Positions 33,682 to 42,638 are shown, counted from the stretch's first letter. The stretch is DNA of 64,000 nucleotides from an uncultured Pigmentiphaga sp. (GCA_937891425.1 CALAGD010000030.1:7269-71268); one strand, 5' to 3'. Notes: generated by a model from the sequence alone, not told the origin. Translations and numbers: made by a program.

Positions 33682-34941
33682 CTAGCCCTTGACACAGACG
33701 ACCTGCTTGAGCACGGCCACCGTCTCGACCAGATCCTGTTGCGCGGCCATCACCGCGTCGATGTCCTTGTAAGCCGCCGGGATCTCGTCGAGTACGCCCG
33801 GGTCTTTCCTGCACTCGACGCCACGTGTCTGGGCAAGCAGGTCTTCCCGCCGAAAACGCCGCTTCGCGGCTGCGCGCGACAGCACGCGCCCGGCGCCGTG
33901 CGAACACGAACAGTACGAATGCGGATTGCCCCGGCCGCGCACGATGTACGAGCGCGCCCCCATGTTGCCCGGAATGATGCCCAGTTCGCCTGCGCGTGCC
34001 GACACCGCACCCTTGCGGGTGACCCAAACCCGCTGCCCGAAGTGGATTTCCTGCTGCGCGTAATTGTGATGGCAGTTCACCGCCTGTTCGGCAACGTGGA
34101 ACCGGTCGCCAAAGTGCTTGCGCATGACACCCAGCAGCAGGTGCAGCATGACATCGCGGTTTTGCGTCGCGTAGTCCTGCGCCCAGGAAAGCGCCTCGGT
34201 GTAGATGGCGAATTCTCCGGTGCCTTCGTCGAGCCAGGCCAGGTCCATGTCGGGCAGGCGGCGATCGCGCCGATGCGCGAGCTCCTTGGCCATGGAAATT
34301 GCCGCGTCGGCAAACACCTTGCCGATGTTGCGTGACCCCGAATGCAACATCAGCCATACATCCTGCTCTTCTGACAGGCATACCTCGATGAAGTGGTTGC
34401 CACTGCCCAGGGTGCCCAGCTGGCGCCAGACGCGATCTTCATCCACCTTGCCAACCTGCGCCATGATGCGCAGCCCTTTCAGGCGTGCTGTCAGCCGCCG
34501 GGTGCGCGCGGCGAGTTCCTTGCCTTCCCGCCCGGAGTGCAAGGTCCTGACCGGCTGCCTGTGCATGTCGAAACCGACAGGAATCGCCGCTTCGATATCT
34601 GCCCGCAGCCTTGCCAACGAATCGGGCAGGTCGGAGGCCTTGAGGGAAGTGCGCACGGCAATCATGCCGCACCCCAGATCGACCCCGACCGCAGCCGGAA
34701 TGACGGCAGCCCGTGTGACAATGACGCTACCCACCGTGGCCCCCTTGCCCAGATGCACATCAGGCATGACCGCCACCGGCCCTGCCAGGATCGGCAACGA
34801 TGCAATATTGCGCAGCTGCTGCAGCGCCTCAGGCTCGACCGGAACTCCGCGCGTCCAGCCGCGCACGTTGGGCGCAAGTTCGACGAACCCGACAGACACG
34901 TCAATCACCTCCTGATGGTCGATATCGATTGCTACCTTCAT
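33682..34941 (-). CDS. rtcB: RNA-splicing ligase RtcB
   Basis: RtcB joins RNA ends with 2',3'-cyclic phosphate or 3'-phosphate to 5'-OH using GTP and Mn2+. The 419-residue protein has VMPDVHLGKGATVGSVI, VGVDLGCGM with the metal Cys, GSGNHFIEVC, MLHSGSRNIG, and CSCSHGAGR whose His is the guanylylated residue. Start ATG 34941 (MKVAID); the longer frame begins 28 codons upstream without conserved sequence. No archease or RtcA/RtcR genes lie beside it. It ends convergent with the nitroreductase and begins close to a tRNA-Ser gene on the other strand. Confidence 0.96.
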   Translation of the reverse strand: MKVAIDIDHQEVIDVSVGFVELAPNVRGWTRGVPVEPEALQQLRNIASLPILAGPVAVMPDVHLGKGATVGSVIVTRAAVIPAAVGVDLGCGMIAVRTSLKASDLPDSLARLRADIEAAIPVGFDMHRQPVRTLHSGREGKELAARTRRLTARLKGLRIMAQVGKVDEDRVWRQLGTLGSGNHFIEVCLSEEQDVWLMLHSGSRNIGKVFADAAISMAKELAHRRDRRLPDMDLAWLDEGTGEFAIYTEALSWAQDYATQNRDVMLHLLLGVMRKHFGDRFHVAEQAVNCHHNYAQQEIHFGQRVWVTRKGAVSARAGELGIIPGNMGARSYIVRGRGNPHSYCSCSHGAGRVLSRAAAKRRFRREDLLAQTRGVECRKDPGVLDEIPAAYKDIDAVMAAQQDLVETVAVLKQVVCVKG

Positions 34942-35127
34942 GCGTACGGCACCGGAAGCACCGCACGGCCACGCGCGTGTGGCGAGGACAGGATCACCGT
35001 GCGCCCGCGCCAGACACCGCCGCACGTAGTATCCATGTTAACGAACCGGCCACATCGGAGCGACAGGATGCTTGCATCCTTTTGCAGGTTACCGATATAA
35101 TTCTTTGCTTTCCTTTTGCCCCATTAT

Positions 35128-35218
35128 GGAAGGGTGGCAGAGAGGTCGAATGCGCCGGACTCGAAATCCGGTATACGGGTTTCCCGTATCGTGGGTTCGA
35201 ATCCCACCCCTTCCGCCA
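35128..35218 (+). tRNA. tRNA-Ser(CGA)
   Basis: 91 bases including an encoded CCA. The acceptor stem GGAAGGG pairs with CCCTTCC. The anticodon loop CTCGAAA gives anticodon CGA at 35162-35164, reading UCG. The long variable arm (TACGGGTTTCCCGTA) is the serine hallmark, and the T-loop GGTTCGAATCC is intact. Confidence 0.97.
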
Positions 35219-35228
35219 GAATCCCAGT

Positions 35229-35254
35229 AAAAACGCGCCGTTCGGCGCGTTTTT
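35229..35254 (+). terminator. Rho-independent terminator after tRNA-Ser
   Basis: AAAAACGCGCC, a four-base loop GTTC, then GGCGCGTTTTT: a strong GC stem directly followed by a T-run, ten bases after the tRNA. Confidence 0.93.
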
Positions 35255-35332
35255 CATTTGTACCACCCTGTTTGCACCCACCATTTCACTCTGGCTCGAC
35301 GCTGCCTTTCAGACGGCCCGCGACGAGCGTGT

Positions 35333-36442
35333 CTACGCGCAGCAAGCAGACAGCTTCTTGCGGGCGCGGCCATAAGCATCGGCTGCCTTCATGGCAGCCA
35401 GCACTGCGGCAGCACTGACGGGGCGCGCTTCGTTGTGGATGGTTTCACCCTCGGCGCAGGCCGCTTCGGCAACACGCAGCAGATCGGCATCGCTCACGTC
35501 CTTGAGGCCGATGTCTTCGAACGTGGTCGGCAGGCCGACTTGTTCGCAGAAGTCGTATACCTGATCGATCAGTTCCGGCTCACGGTCGGTCAGCATCAGC
35601 ATGGACAGTGTGCCGAATGCTACCTTCTCACCGTGCCAGCACTGGTGGGTCTGCTCAAGTACGGTCAGGCCGTTGTGAATGGCATGCGCCGCAGAAAGAC
35701 CGCCGCTTTCAAACCCCAGGCCGGAGAGCAGGGTGTTGGCTTCGATCACCCTCTCGAGGGCATGCGAGGTACAACCTGCCTCACAGGCAGCCTTGGCAAG
35801 CACACCGTATTCCATCAGCGTGTCAAAGCACATCCTGGCCAGGCCATACGCCGTCATCGGACCCGGACGCCCCGTCATGTTCCCCGCGCCCGACACGCGG
35901 CAGGATTCGGCTTCGAACCACGTGGCCAATGCATCGCCCATCCCTGCGACCAGCAGGCGCACCGGCGCCCTGGCGACTACTGCGCTGTCTACCAGAACCA
36001 GATTGGGATTGCTGGGCAGGATGAGATAGCGGCTGAACTCGCCCGCCGCCGTATAGATGACCGACAAGGCGCTGCAGGCGGCGTCGGTGGACGCAATGGT
36101 GGGAACGATCGCGACCGGCACGCGCAATTCATGAGCCACGGCCTTGGCGGTATCCATCGTCTTTCCCCCTCCGATGCCGGCGATCACGGTGGCACCGGCT
36201 GTTCTTGCCTGCGCGCAGAGCCGTTCGATTTCCTCGTCACAGCATTCGCCACGGAAGGTTTCCTGCTCGGCCTTGACCCTGCCGTCCAGACTGGCCCTGA
36301 TCTGTGCATCCAGATGTTCAGTGACGAAAGGGTCCTGCAGCAGCAGTGCCCGGGAACCCAACCGCGCCAGTTCTTCACCCAGTTGGTCCAATGCGCCTGG
36401 GCCCTGGACATATCGCGCGGGAAAAATGGCAGTTGTAATCAT
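35333..36442 (-). CDS. gldA: Glycerol dehydrogenase-like iron/zinc alcohol dehydrogenase
   Basis: A 369-residue NAD-dependent dehydrogenase of the GldA group, oxidising glycerol or a similar diol. GIGGGKTMDTAKAVAHEL (about residues 94-111) binds NAD; the metal ligands are Asp in AGMGDALATWFE, His in AAHAIHNGL and His in HQCWHGEKVAFG. IVPTIASTDAACSALSVIY is also diagnostic. Start ATG 36442 follows AGGGGGT; the frame extends 24 codons upstream without conserved sequence. It is followed downstream only by the tRNA terminator region. Glycerol-1-phosphate dehydrogenase is the other option, but the motif set favours GldA. Confidence 0.9.
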   Translation of the reverse strand: MITTAIFPARYVQGPGALDQLGEELARLGSRALLLQDPFVTEHLDAQIRASLDGRVKAEQETFRGECCDEEIERLCAQARTAGATVIAGIGGGKTMDTAKAVAHELRVPVAIVPTIASTDAACSALSVIYTAAGEFSRYLILPSNPNLVLVDSAVVARAPVRLLVAGMGDALATWFEAESCRVSGAGNMTGRPGPMTAYGLARMCFDTLMEYGVLAKAACEAGCTSHALERVIEANTLLSGLGFESGGLSAAHAIHNGLTVLEQTHQCWHGEKVAFGTLSMLMLTDREPELIDQVYDFCEQVGLPTTFEDIGLKDVSDADLLRVAEAACAEGETIHNEARPVSAAAVLAAMKAADAYGRARKKLSACCA

Positions 36443-36510
36443 TTGGGACCCCCTGAACGCAAAAGTGACTGGTGTCATTCTTCTACAGGCAGGCGCATGG
36501 TGCAAGTGTG

Positions 36511-37044
36511 TCACGGACTGGGGACACTGCCTGCGCCCTGCTCCGAGGTCAGCTTCGTCAGATCAGGCCGCAGGATTGCACCATGCAATGCCCCGGTTTC
36601 AGTACCTTCCGAGCCTGGCTGCTCTCGCATGGCAGGCTGTCCGTCCCCGCCAAGGCCCCCATGAATCGCCGCCGCAACCACGATACCAAGGCAGATGCCC
36701 GCAGCAATCTCAAGCCGGGTGTGTCCCATGCGCTCGCGCAGCGTACAATGCCCGGCTGAACCTTTGGTCAGGGCGTTGATAGCCACGGCATGCTTGCCGA
36801 TCTGGCGCCGCAGGCTGGCCGCATCCAGCACCACGATGAAGGCCAGGGTCAGCGCCACGCCGAAGGCCGGGTGATCGACCCCCTCCCTCAGGGCAATGAG
36901 CGCCGCAGTACTCGCGACAATTGCACTGTGGTTGCTTGGCATGCCGCCGTACCCGATGAGGCCGAAAGCCGGTCGCCCCACCCGCACGCTGTTGATGCAG
37001 AACTTCAGGGTGCCGGCTGCCAGCCATGCCAGAAAAGGTGTCAT
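36511..37044 (-). CDS. DUF212 / divergent PAP2-family membrane protein
   Basis: A 177-residue protein of the YuiD/DUF212 family, distant relatives of type-2 phosphatidic acid phosphatases. The family pattern is very clear: LKFCINSVRVGRPAFGLIGYGGMPSNHSAIVASTAALIALREG (about residues 13-55), then FGVALTLAFIVVLDAASLRRQIGKHAVAIN, and GHTRLEIAAGICLG. About four hydrophobic segments. The last 40 residues look disordered. Its role is not known. It starts within eight bases of the remnant of a thiamine-diphosphate enzyme gene on the other strand, and lies 68 bases upstream of gldA. Confidence 0.87.
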   Translation of the reverse strand: MTPFLAWLAAGTLKFCINSVRVGRPAFGLIGYGGMPSNHSAIVASTAALIALREGVDHPAFGVALTLAFIVVLDAASLRRQIGKHAVAINALTKGSAGHCTLRERMGHTRLEIAAGICLGIVVAAAIHGGLGGDGQPAMREQPGSEGTETGALHGAILRPDLTKLTSEQGAGSVPSP

Positions 37045-37300
37045 CTACGTCGTACTGCAGAACAACGAATACGGGATACTGAAAGAGTTCGCAACGCTGG
37101 AACAGACCCCGCAGGTGCCCGGCCTGGATCTTCCGGGGATCGACATCGTTTCCCTCGCCAAAGGATATGGTGCCCGGGCCCTCCAGGCCGACACCGTCGA
37201 GAGCCTGGCTGCTGCATACAAGGAGGCTCTGGCCAGCCAGGGTACTTCGGTCATCGTGACACGAATCACCAGGCAGTTGGGCAGTCTGATTTCCAGGTAG
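37037..37300 (+). pseudogene. C-terminal remnant of a benzoylformate decarboxylase-like (ThDP) gene
   Basis: About 87 codons read GVIYVVLQNNEYGILKEF, then VPGLDLPGIDIVSLAKGYGARALQADTVESL and VIVTRITRQ before a TAG. This matches the C-terminal end of benzoylformate decarboxylase and related thiamine-diphosphate enzymes, starting in the middle of the cofactor motif (the NN pair is kept, the GDG part is gone). Upstream sequence belongs to the DUF212 gene on the other strand. It has no start signal or catalytic parts, so it is a gene fragment. It is not a copy of the intact gene at 44991-46619, which differs at many positions. Confidence 0.82.
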
Positions 37301-37535
37301 TGAATCGCGGCGGACATTGTGACAGAGGAGGCTGGCTTCCTTCTTTCCCTGCTCCGCAGCGAAATGTGAATCGAGGTAAAGAATCCTTCTCCACCCTCGT
37401 TCCCCGTGAATTCACTTGGGGCAGTTCGACCACCTGGGGCGTGTAGCCCGGACTCCCGGGCCACTTCAGGCAGTCTTCTCCCGTCATGCACGAGATGCCC
37501 GCCAGCTGAGGCGGCGAGAATCAGATGCCAGTGCG

Positions 37536-38969
37536 TCAGAACATGTCAAAGTATTCGCGCTGCTCCCACTCGGTTACCTCCTGGTTGAACCGCGCGATCT
37601 CGGCTCGCTTCAGGTAGCACAAATACTCCACGAAGGGCTTGCCCAGCTGGCCCACCAGGTACTCGTCCGCCTCGAGCGCATGCAGTGCTTCTTCCAGGCT
37701 CTGCGGCAGCTTATGTGCCTGCGATTCGTAAGGAGTGTCGACCGACGGCCCGGGATCGCGCTTGCGCCGAATGCCATCGAGCCCGGAGAAGATCTGCGAA
37801 GCAAGGTAGAGGTACGGATTGGCGGCGGGTTCCCCCACCCTGTTCTCGATGCGTGTGGTACTCAGACCCGGGCCGCCCAGCACCCTGAGCATGGCCGCCC
37901 TGTTGTCGCGCGCCCACGTGGCGCGGTCGGGTGCGAGAGAGAACGGCCGATAGCGTCGGTACCCGTTGATGGTTGGACTGGCCAGCACCGCAGCGCCGCG
38001 CGCATGTTCCAGCAGCCCTGCCATGTACTGCATGCCGAGCGTGCTGAGCACCTCGTGACCGGACTCGGGCATGAACAGGTTTACGCCATCATCCCTGCTT
38101 CGCAGCGACTGGTGCAGATGCCACCCGCTGGACATGACGTTCGGAATGCGCGGCCTGCACATGAAAGTGGCATGGTAGCCATTGCGTTGCAGTACCTGCT
38201 TGATGGCGCCGCGCAGAAGTACCATCATGTCCGCCGGCTCAACGCCGGGACGCGCGCCAAATGTAAGTTCAAATTGGCTTGGCCCAAATTCGATCTCCAT
38301 CGAACGCAAGGGCAACCCCAGCGCCTGCAGGTTGGTGCGCAGCAGCTCCATCACGTGGTCGACCCTGTCGTAGCGAATCTCGGTGAGGTACTGATACCCG
38401 TGCGACAGCAGCGATACCCTGGGCGGCTCACCCGGCTGGCCCGACTGGTGCAGTTGCAGGTTGGCGTCGTCCAGCCGGAAAACGTGGAACTCCACCTCCA
38501 GCCCTGCCAGGTAATCCCAGCCCTGCTCGGCCAGCAGAGCGACCGCGCGCTGCAGGATCTGTCGCGTGGCAACCGGACACGGCCTGCCATCGGTCAGGTA
38601 CGCATTGCACAGCACCCAGCCCGTGCGGTGCGCCCAGGGCAACATCCTGAACGTAGCGGGGTCGGCCACCAACGTGAAGTCGGCGGCCCCCTGCAGCCCG
38701 CTGATCTGAAACCCCGTGCTGTTGAATACCGGGAACACCGTGCGGTGCGAGGTATCTTTCAACAGCAGGGTGGATGTCAGATTCACCCCGTCCCATAGGG
38801 CGTTCTGCGCCTCCGGGGCCACCAGAGTCTTGCCGCGCAGGATGCCGTGCTGATCCGGAAATACGAATCGCACCACGTCGGTCTCGGCAGCAATGCGGCG
38901 GGCCAGCTCACGCGCCTGCTCCCGCTGTTCATCCGACCACAGAGAATGTCGTTCGACGAAACTGCTCAT
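37536..38969 (-). CDS. Glutamine synthetase-like amine ligase (gamma-glutamyl ligase type)
   Basis: A 477-residue protein of the class I glutamine-synthetase superfamily. FPDQHGILRGKTL is the beta-grasp N-domain; LEVEFHVF holds the metal/glutamate Glu pair; SSGWHLHQSL is the ATP/metal segment; NRVGEPAANPYLYLA is the conserved arginine/NPY region. It differs from GlnA (shorter regulatory features, no adenylylation Tyr loop), so it is more like gamma-glutamyl-polyamine, -isopropylamide or -anilide synthases. Its stop-to-start spacing with the Rieske gene upstream is two bases, so both act together. The amine or acid it joins to glutamate is unknown. Confidence 0.85.
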   Translation of the reverse strand: MSSFVERHSLWSDEQREQARELARRIAAETDVVRFVFPDQHGILRGKTLVAPEAQNALWDGVNLTSTLLLKDTSHRTVFPVFNSTGFQISGLQGAADFTLVADPATFRMLPWAHRTGWVLCNAYLTDGRPCPVATRQILQRAVALLAEQGWDYLAGLEVEFHVFRLDDANLQLHQSGQPGEPPRVSLLSHGYQYLTEIRYDRVDHVMELLRTNLQALGLPLRSMEIEFGPSQFELTFGARPGVEPADMMVLLRGAIKQVLQRNGYHATFMCRPRIPNVMSSGWHLHQSLRSRDDGVNLFMPESGHEVLSTLGMQYMAGLLEHARGAAVLASPTINGYRRYRPFSLAPDRATWARDNRAAMLRVLGGPGLSTTRIENRVGEPAANPYLYLASQIFSGLDGIRRKRDPGPSVDTPYESQAHKLPQSLEEALHALEADEYLVGQLGKPFVEYLCYLKRAEIARFNQEVTEWEQREYFDMF

Positions 38970-38971
38970 GG

Positions 38972-40318
38972 CTACTGCACACTCTCGATGGACTCCTGCG
39001 CAAGGCGCCGGCTCGCCCACGTCGAGCGGCGGCGCCGCTCGAGGTCGGCACGCTGCCAGTACGTCTCAGCGGAATCACCGCTGTGGTTCACCCCATCAAT
39101 GGCAGCCGGCCCGCTGAACTGCCCTGCCTGAGTGGCGTCAATCAACAACGGAGCCGAACCACCATCCAGCACGCTTTCAATGGCGCGTACCAGCATGCGC
39201 CGATACGTGACAATGCCGACATCGGTCGCTCCGAGATGTTCGCGCGTGCGGTCCTGGATGGGTCCTTGCGACTCGACCGCCCACTGGTCGTGCACGTTGA
39301 TGTCGTCGCCCATGCCCGTATAGGTGCGCGTGCGCTGCTCGTCGGCGTCGTATCCGTAGTTGTTGCGTCGGTTGCGCCGCGAGGTGTAGTCAGGCAATTC
39401 GTACAGCTGCAGCCGCTGCTCGCGCATGCGCTGCCGATCTACCGGTGCGCCGTAACTGGTGAATATGGCGTACCAATAGCAGTGGTAATCGTCGATGGGC
39501 ACATGCCACTGGGTAATGATCATTTCCGGGCTCATCGGAATGACGATGGCCTGCGGAAAGACCAGGTTGGTTACCCTGACGTGCGTGACCGCGGTATCGA
39601 TGGCACGCGTGGTGACGAGACGAAAACCATAGTTGGTGGATTCAACCCGGATGTCGGGCCGGGCATACTCGCGCAATACGCGCGTCATTGCCAGTTCGGA
39701 ATTGGCCGAGGTACTGCGAAACTGCTTGCCGTAGGCCTGGGCGGGATCTTCATCGTGGAAGAACCGATGCAGGTACGAGGCATGGGCCGGGTCGATGCCC
39801 ACTTCCAGCGCCTGCAGCCAGTTGCATTCGAACAGGCCCTTGAATGCGAACGTGTGGCTCTCGGGCGCGACAAAGCAGTCGAAGTCGGGGAACGCCGGCG
39901 GGTCTCCGTCTCCAATGTAGGCGAAGATGATTCCGCTTTTCTCGATGACCGGGTAGGAAGCCTGCTTCACGGCAAGATGCAGCCGGCTGCGCAGTGGTTC
40001 GGCCGGGGTCTCCAGGCACTGGCCCCTCGTGTTGAACAGCCAGCCGTGAAACACGCAGCGCAGCCCGCCGTCCTCGAGCCTGCCGTAGGCGAGATCGGCC
40101 CCCCGGTGCGGGCAATCGCGATCGAGCAGGCCGAGCTCGCCGCGCTCATCGCGAAACAGCACGAAATCCTGCCCCATGAGCTTCACCGCACGAAGCGGGC
40201 GTCTTGCTTCGAGCTCCTCCGCCAGCGCGATGGGTTGCCAGTAACGCCGGAGCAGTTTGCCTGCCGGATCGTCGCGCCCCACCCGTGTCATCAGATCGTT
40301 CTGTTCCTTGCTCAACAT
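38972..40318 (-). CDS. Rieske ring-hydroxylating oxygenase, phthalate-type alpha subunit
   Basis: A 448-residue terminal oxygenase. The Rieske cluster is CPHRGADLAYGRLEDGG followed by CVFHGW (CxH and CxxH pairs, about residues 82-106). The mononuclear iron site is in GIDPAHASYLHRFFHDED with two His and a bridging Asp. This is the phthalate/vanillate-demethylase branch, which works as an alpha-only oxygenase. A reductase is needed and none is encoded nearby. Start ATG 40318 follows AGGAGACACC. It is co-transcribed with the ligase gene two bases downstream and divergent from a Bug protein, which suggests uptake, glutamylation and oxidation of one aromatic compound. Confidence 0.88.
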   Translation of the reverse strand: MLSKEQNDLMTRVGRDDPAGKLLRRYWQPIALAEELEARRPLRAVKLMGQDFVLFRDERGELGLLDRDCPHRGADLAYGRLEDGGLRCVFHGWLFNTRGQCLETPAEPLRSRLHLAVKQASYPVIEKSGIIFAYIGDGDPPAFPDFDCFVAPESHTFAFKGLFECNWLQALEVGIDPAHASYLHRFFHDEDPAQAYGKQFRSTSANSELAMTRVLREYARPDIRVESTNYGFRLVTTRAIDTAVTHVRVTNLVFPQAIVIPMSPEMIITQWHVPIDDYHCYWYAIFTSYGAPVDRQRMREQRLQLYELPDYTSRRNRRNNYGYDADEQRTRTYTGMGDDINVHDQWAVESQGPIQDRTREHLGATDVGIVTYRRMLVRAIESVLDGGSAPLLIDATQAGQFSGPAAIDGVNHSGDSAETYWQRADLERRRRSTWASRRLAQESIESVQ

Positions 40319-40504
40319 GGTGTCTCCTGCCTCGCGGTTGGTGGCATGGGGATAGTATGCAGGCCCTCGCGTGATTGGCAAGACTTGGGCCTCCTGCCCG
40401 GACCGCCCCATCCGGGCTGCGCTGGTCGGGTGTGCCACGCTATCATGGTGCAACTGCGCGCATCGACGCAGCCATCAAGAAATCGAGCAAGGAGGAGACG
40501 TACC

Positions 40505-41554
40505 ATGCAGTTGCCCCATCGAGGTTCATTTGCATCGTGCGCAGCCCTGCTGCGACGCACATTCGCACACACCGCGGGTCTACTGGCACTGGCAACGCTC
40601 GGTGTCGGCACGCCTGCCGCCCATGCGGCCGATCAGGGCCCGTCCGAGCGCGCCGTCACCATCATCGTTCCGTTCGCAGCAGGCGGCAGCCTGGATGCTA
40701 CCGCGCGCGCCATGAGCGAGAAGCTCGCCCAGGAACTCAAGCAGCCGGTCGTCATCGTGAACCGTCCGGGCGGCGGTACTTCGGTCGGCGCACGCGCGGC
40801 TGCCCAGGCGGCGCCCGACGGCCACACGCTATTCCTCACGTCCGGTTCGGCCTTCGGCTTCATGCATTTGCTGCTGCCCGGGTTCGACCTCGGCATCAAG
40901 GATTTCGCGCCCATCGCAGGGGTCGCCATCAACACGTCCATTTTCGCCGTCAATCCCTCATCTTCTGCCCAGACCCTCGAGGATCTCGTGAAGATCGCGG
41001 AATCCAGCCCGAAAGGACTGACGTTCTGCACCACCGGCGTCAATGGGCTGAATCACCTGCAACTCGAGATGTTCAAGGCTGCCATCAAGAAAAAGACCGG
41101 CAAGGAACCCAACATCGTGCACGTACCTTATAACGGTGTTGCTCCCGCGCTGACCGCCCTGCGCGCGGGCGACGTCGAGGCCTGCACGCTACCTTACAGC
41201 GGGTTGATCACGCAGTTGCACGGCAAGGACATCCGCGTGCTGGCAGTGCAGCGGCGCGAACGTCTGTCCACGCTGCCCGACGTAAAGACCACCGGCGAAC
41301 AGGGGTATGAAGAGCTCGACGGCAACGACCAGATCGTGATGATGCTGGCACCGGCCGCGACCCCGCCCGAGACCCTGGCGCGCATCGGGAAAGCCGTTGA
41401 GGCCACCATGAAGGATCCGGCCGTATTCGAGACGCTTACGCGACTCGACGTTCAGCCCATCTACATGAACTCCCGCGACACACGTGCCTGGCTCGAACAG
41501 GACGTTGCGAAAATCTCGGAAGTCATACGCAACGCCGGCCTGGCCGTCAAGTAG
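40505..41554 (+). CDS. Bug-family (TctC-type) periplasmic solute-binding protein
   Basis: A 349-residue receptor with a long signal peptide (AGLLALATLGVGTPAAHA ends it), VTIIVPFAAGGSLDATARAMSEKL, VNRPGGGTSVGARAAA and IVHVPYNGVAPALTALRAGDVEA. The ATG at 40505 follows AAGGAGGAG. It starts 186 bases from the divergent Rieske gene, so their promoters share this gap; its probable ligand is the substrate of that enzyme. It ends 12 bases from the convergent LysR gene. Confidence 0.92.
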   Translation: MQLPHRGSFASCAALLRRTFAHTAGLLALATLGVGTPAAHAADQGPSERAVTIIVPFAAGGSLDATARAMSEKLAQELKQPVVIVNRPGGGTSVGARAAAQAAPDGHTLFLTSGSAFGFMHLLLPGFDLGIKDFAPIAGVAINTSIFAVNPSSSAQTLEDLVKIAESSPKGLTFCTTGVNGLNHLQLEMFKAAIKKKTGKEPNIVHVPYNGVAPALTALRAGDVEACTLPYSGLITQLHGKDIRVLAVQRRERLSTLPDVKTTGEQGYEELDGNDQIVMMLAPAATPPETLARIGKAVEATMKDPAVFETLTRLDVQPIYMNSRDTRAWLEQDVAKISEVIRNAGLAVK

Positions 41555-41566
41555 TAACCGCAACCA

Positions 41567-42508
41567 CTAACGCTTCTCATGGACTGGCGGGAACATGCAG
41601 CGTTCCTGCATGACCGCCAGTAGTGCCCGCAGGAACTCCGACTCGGCCGGGCTGCGATGGCGGCCCTTGGCTGACAGCTGATAGAAGTTCACGGTGACAC
41701 GCGGGTCGCGCACCGGCCGTGCCTGGATGCGCATGCGCTCGCACGCCGCGAGCGTGAACGACGGCAGAACCGCCTTGCCCATGCCCTGTTCTACCATGAA
41801 CAGCAGGGTGGGAATGTGGTTGTAAGTCTGCCGATCCGGCTCGAGCTGCCCCACTCGCGCAAGGTGCAGGTCTACCCACTGTTGCAGCGGATTGTCCGGC
41901 GCGAGGCCAATCAGCTGCTCACGCACGAGATCTTCCCACTTCACGCACTCTGGAGACTTCGCTGGCGCGTCCGCGTCGGACATGTCCGCACGCGGCTCCA
42001 CGCAGATCAGCTCACACTCGAATAACCGCCGGCGATGCAGCCCGGCCATCGGCCGGAAGAAGATGCCCAGGCCGAGATCTACCTCACCCGACTCAACCAG
42101 TTTCGGGATGCGGTCGCGCTCCGTGTCGACGACCTTGACCTTCAGTTCAGGGTTGACCCTGGCCATGCGCCGACATACCTCGGGCAGAAGATGCGATGCC
42201 ACGAACGGGGTGGCTGCCACCGACAGCCGGCGGGCCACCTGGCGCGACAGCTGCTCAATCGAGAGCACCGCATTTTCCAGACGTGCAATGACGTCCTCGG
42301 CCACCGTAAGCAACTGCCGGCCCGCGGACGACAGCGCGATCGAGCGCGTCGTGCGCTCGAACAGACGGCTGCCCAACTGCTTTTCCAGCTGCTGGATCAT
42401 CAGGCTCAGGCCTTGCTGCGTCATGTGCAGATTCTCGGCTGCACGGGTGAAATTCTTCAGATATGCCACCGCCACGAACGCCTTCAACTGTCGGTAAGAC
42501 AGATTCAT
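41567..42508 (-). CDS. LysR-family transcriptional regulator
   Basis: A 313-residue LTTR. The N-terminal winged helix reads MNLSYRQLKAFVAVAYLKNFTRAAENLHMTQQGLSLMIQQLEKQLGSRLFERTTR, and the effector domain starts near residue 92 with RLSVAATPFVASHLLPEV. It is divergent from an FAD hydroxylase gene with a T-N11-A box between them, so it most likely activates the hydroxylase, Bug protein and decarboxylase genes in response to their substrate. Confidence 0.93.
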   Translation of the reverse strand: MNLSYRQLKAFVAVAYLKNFTRAAENLHMTQQGLSLMIQQLEKQLGSRLFERTTRSIALSSAGRQLLTVAEDVIARLENAVLSIEQLSRQVARRLSVAATPFVASHLLPEVCRRMARVNPELKVKVVDTERDRIPKLVESGEVDLGLGIFFRPMAGLHRRRLFECELICVEPRADMSDADAPAKSPECVKWEDLVREQLIGLAPDNPLQQWVDLHLARVGQLEPDRQTYNHIPTLLFMVEQGMGKAVLPSFTLAACERMRIQARPVRDPRVTVNFYQLSAKGRHRSPAESEFLRALLAVMQERCMFPPVHEKR

Positions 42509-42533
42509 TTCATTCTCTTGTTAATTCATTGCA

Positions 42534-42546
42534 TAAACATGTTTTA
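42534..42546. promoter_or_regulatory. LysR-type T-N11-A binding box
   Basis: T42534 and A42546 flank eleven bases that contain the perfect palindrome AAACATGTTT (42535-42544). It lies 26 bases before the LysR start and 92 before the hydroxylase start, the normal place for an autoregulatory and activating site. Confidence 0.65.
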
Positions 42547-42638
42547 CATGATGCCAGATCACGCGTGTAATTTCGGTCCACATCGCTGACCATCGGCCAA
42601 ACTGGCCCGAGTCTTCAAGGCGAATCGACAGGAACACC

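Noticed and set aside
35258..36664. Plus-strand frame opposite gldA
   Set aside because: Antisense shadow of the dehydrogenase; no ribosome binding site or family feature.
37301..37535. Possible further gene remnant between the decarboxylase fragment and the ligase gene
   Set aside because: I could not recognise any protein similarity in the six frames; only short broken frames are present.
37416..38798. Plus-strand frame (about 460 codons) opposite the ligase gene
   Set aside because: It has no motifs, while the minus strand carries a full glutamine-synthetase-like protein.
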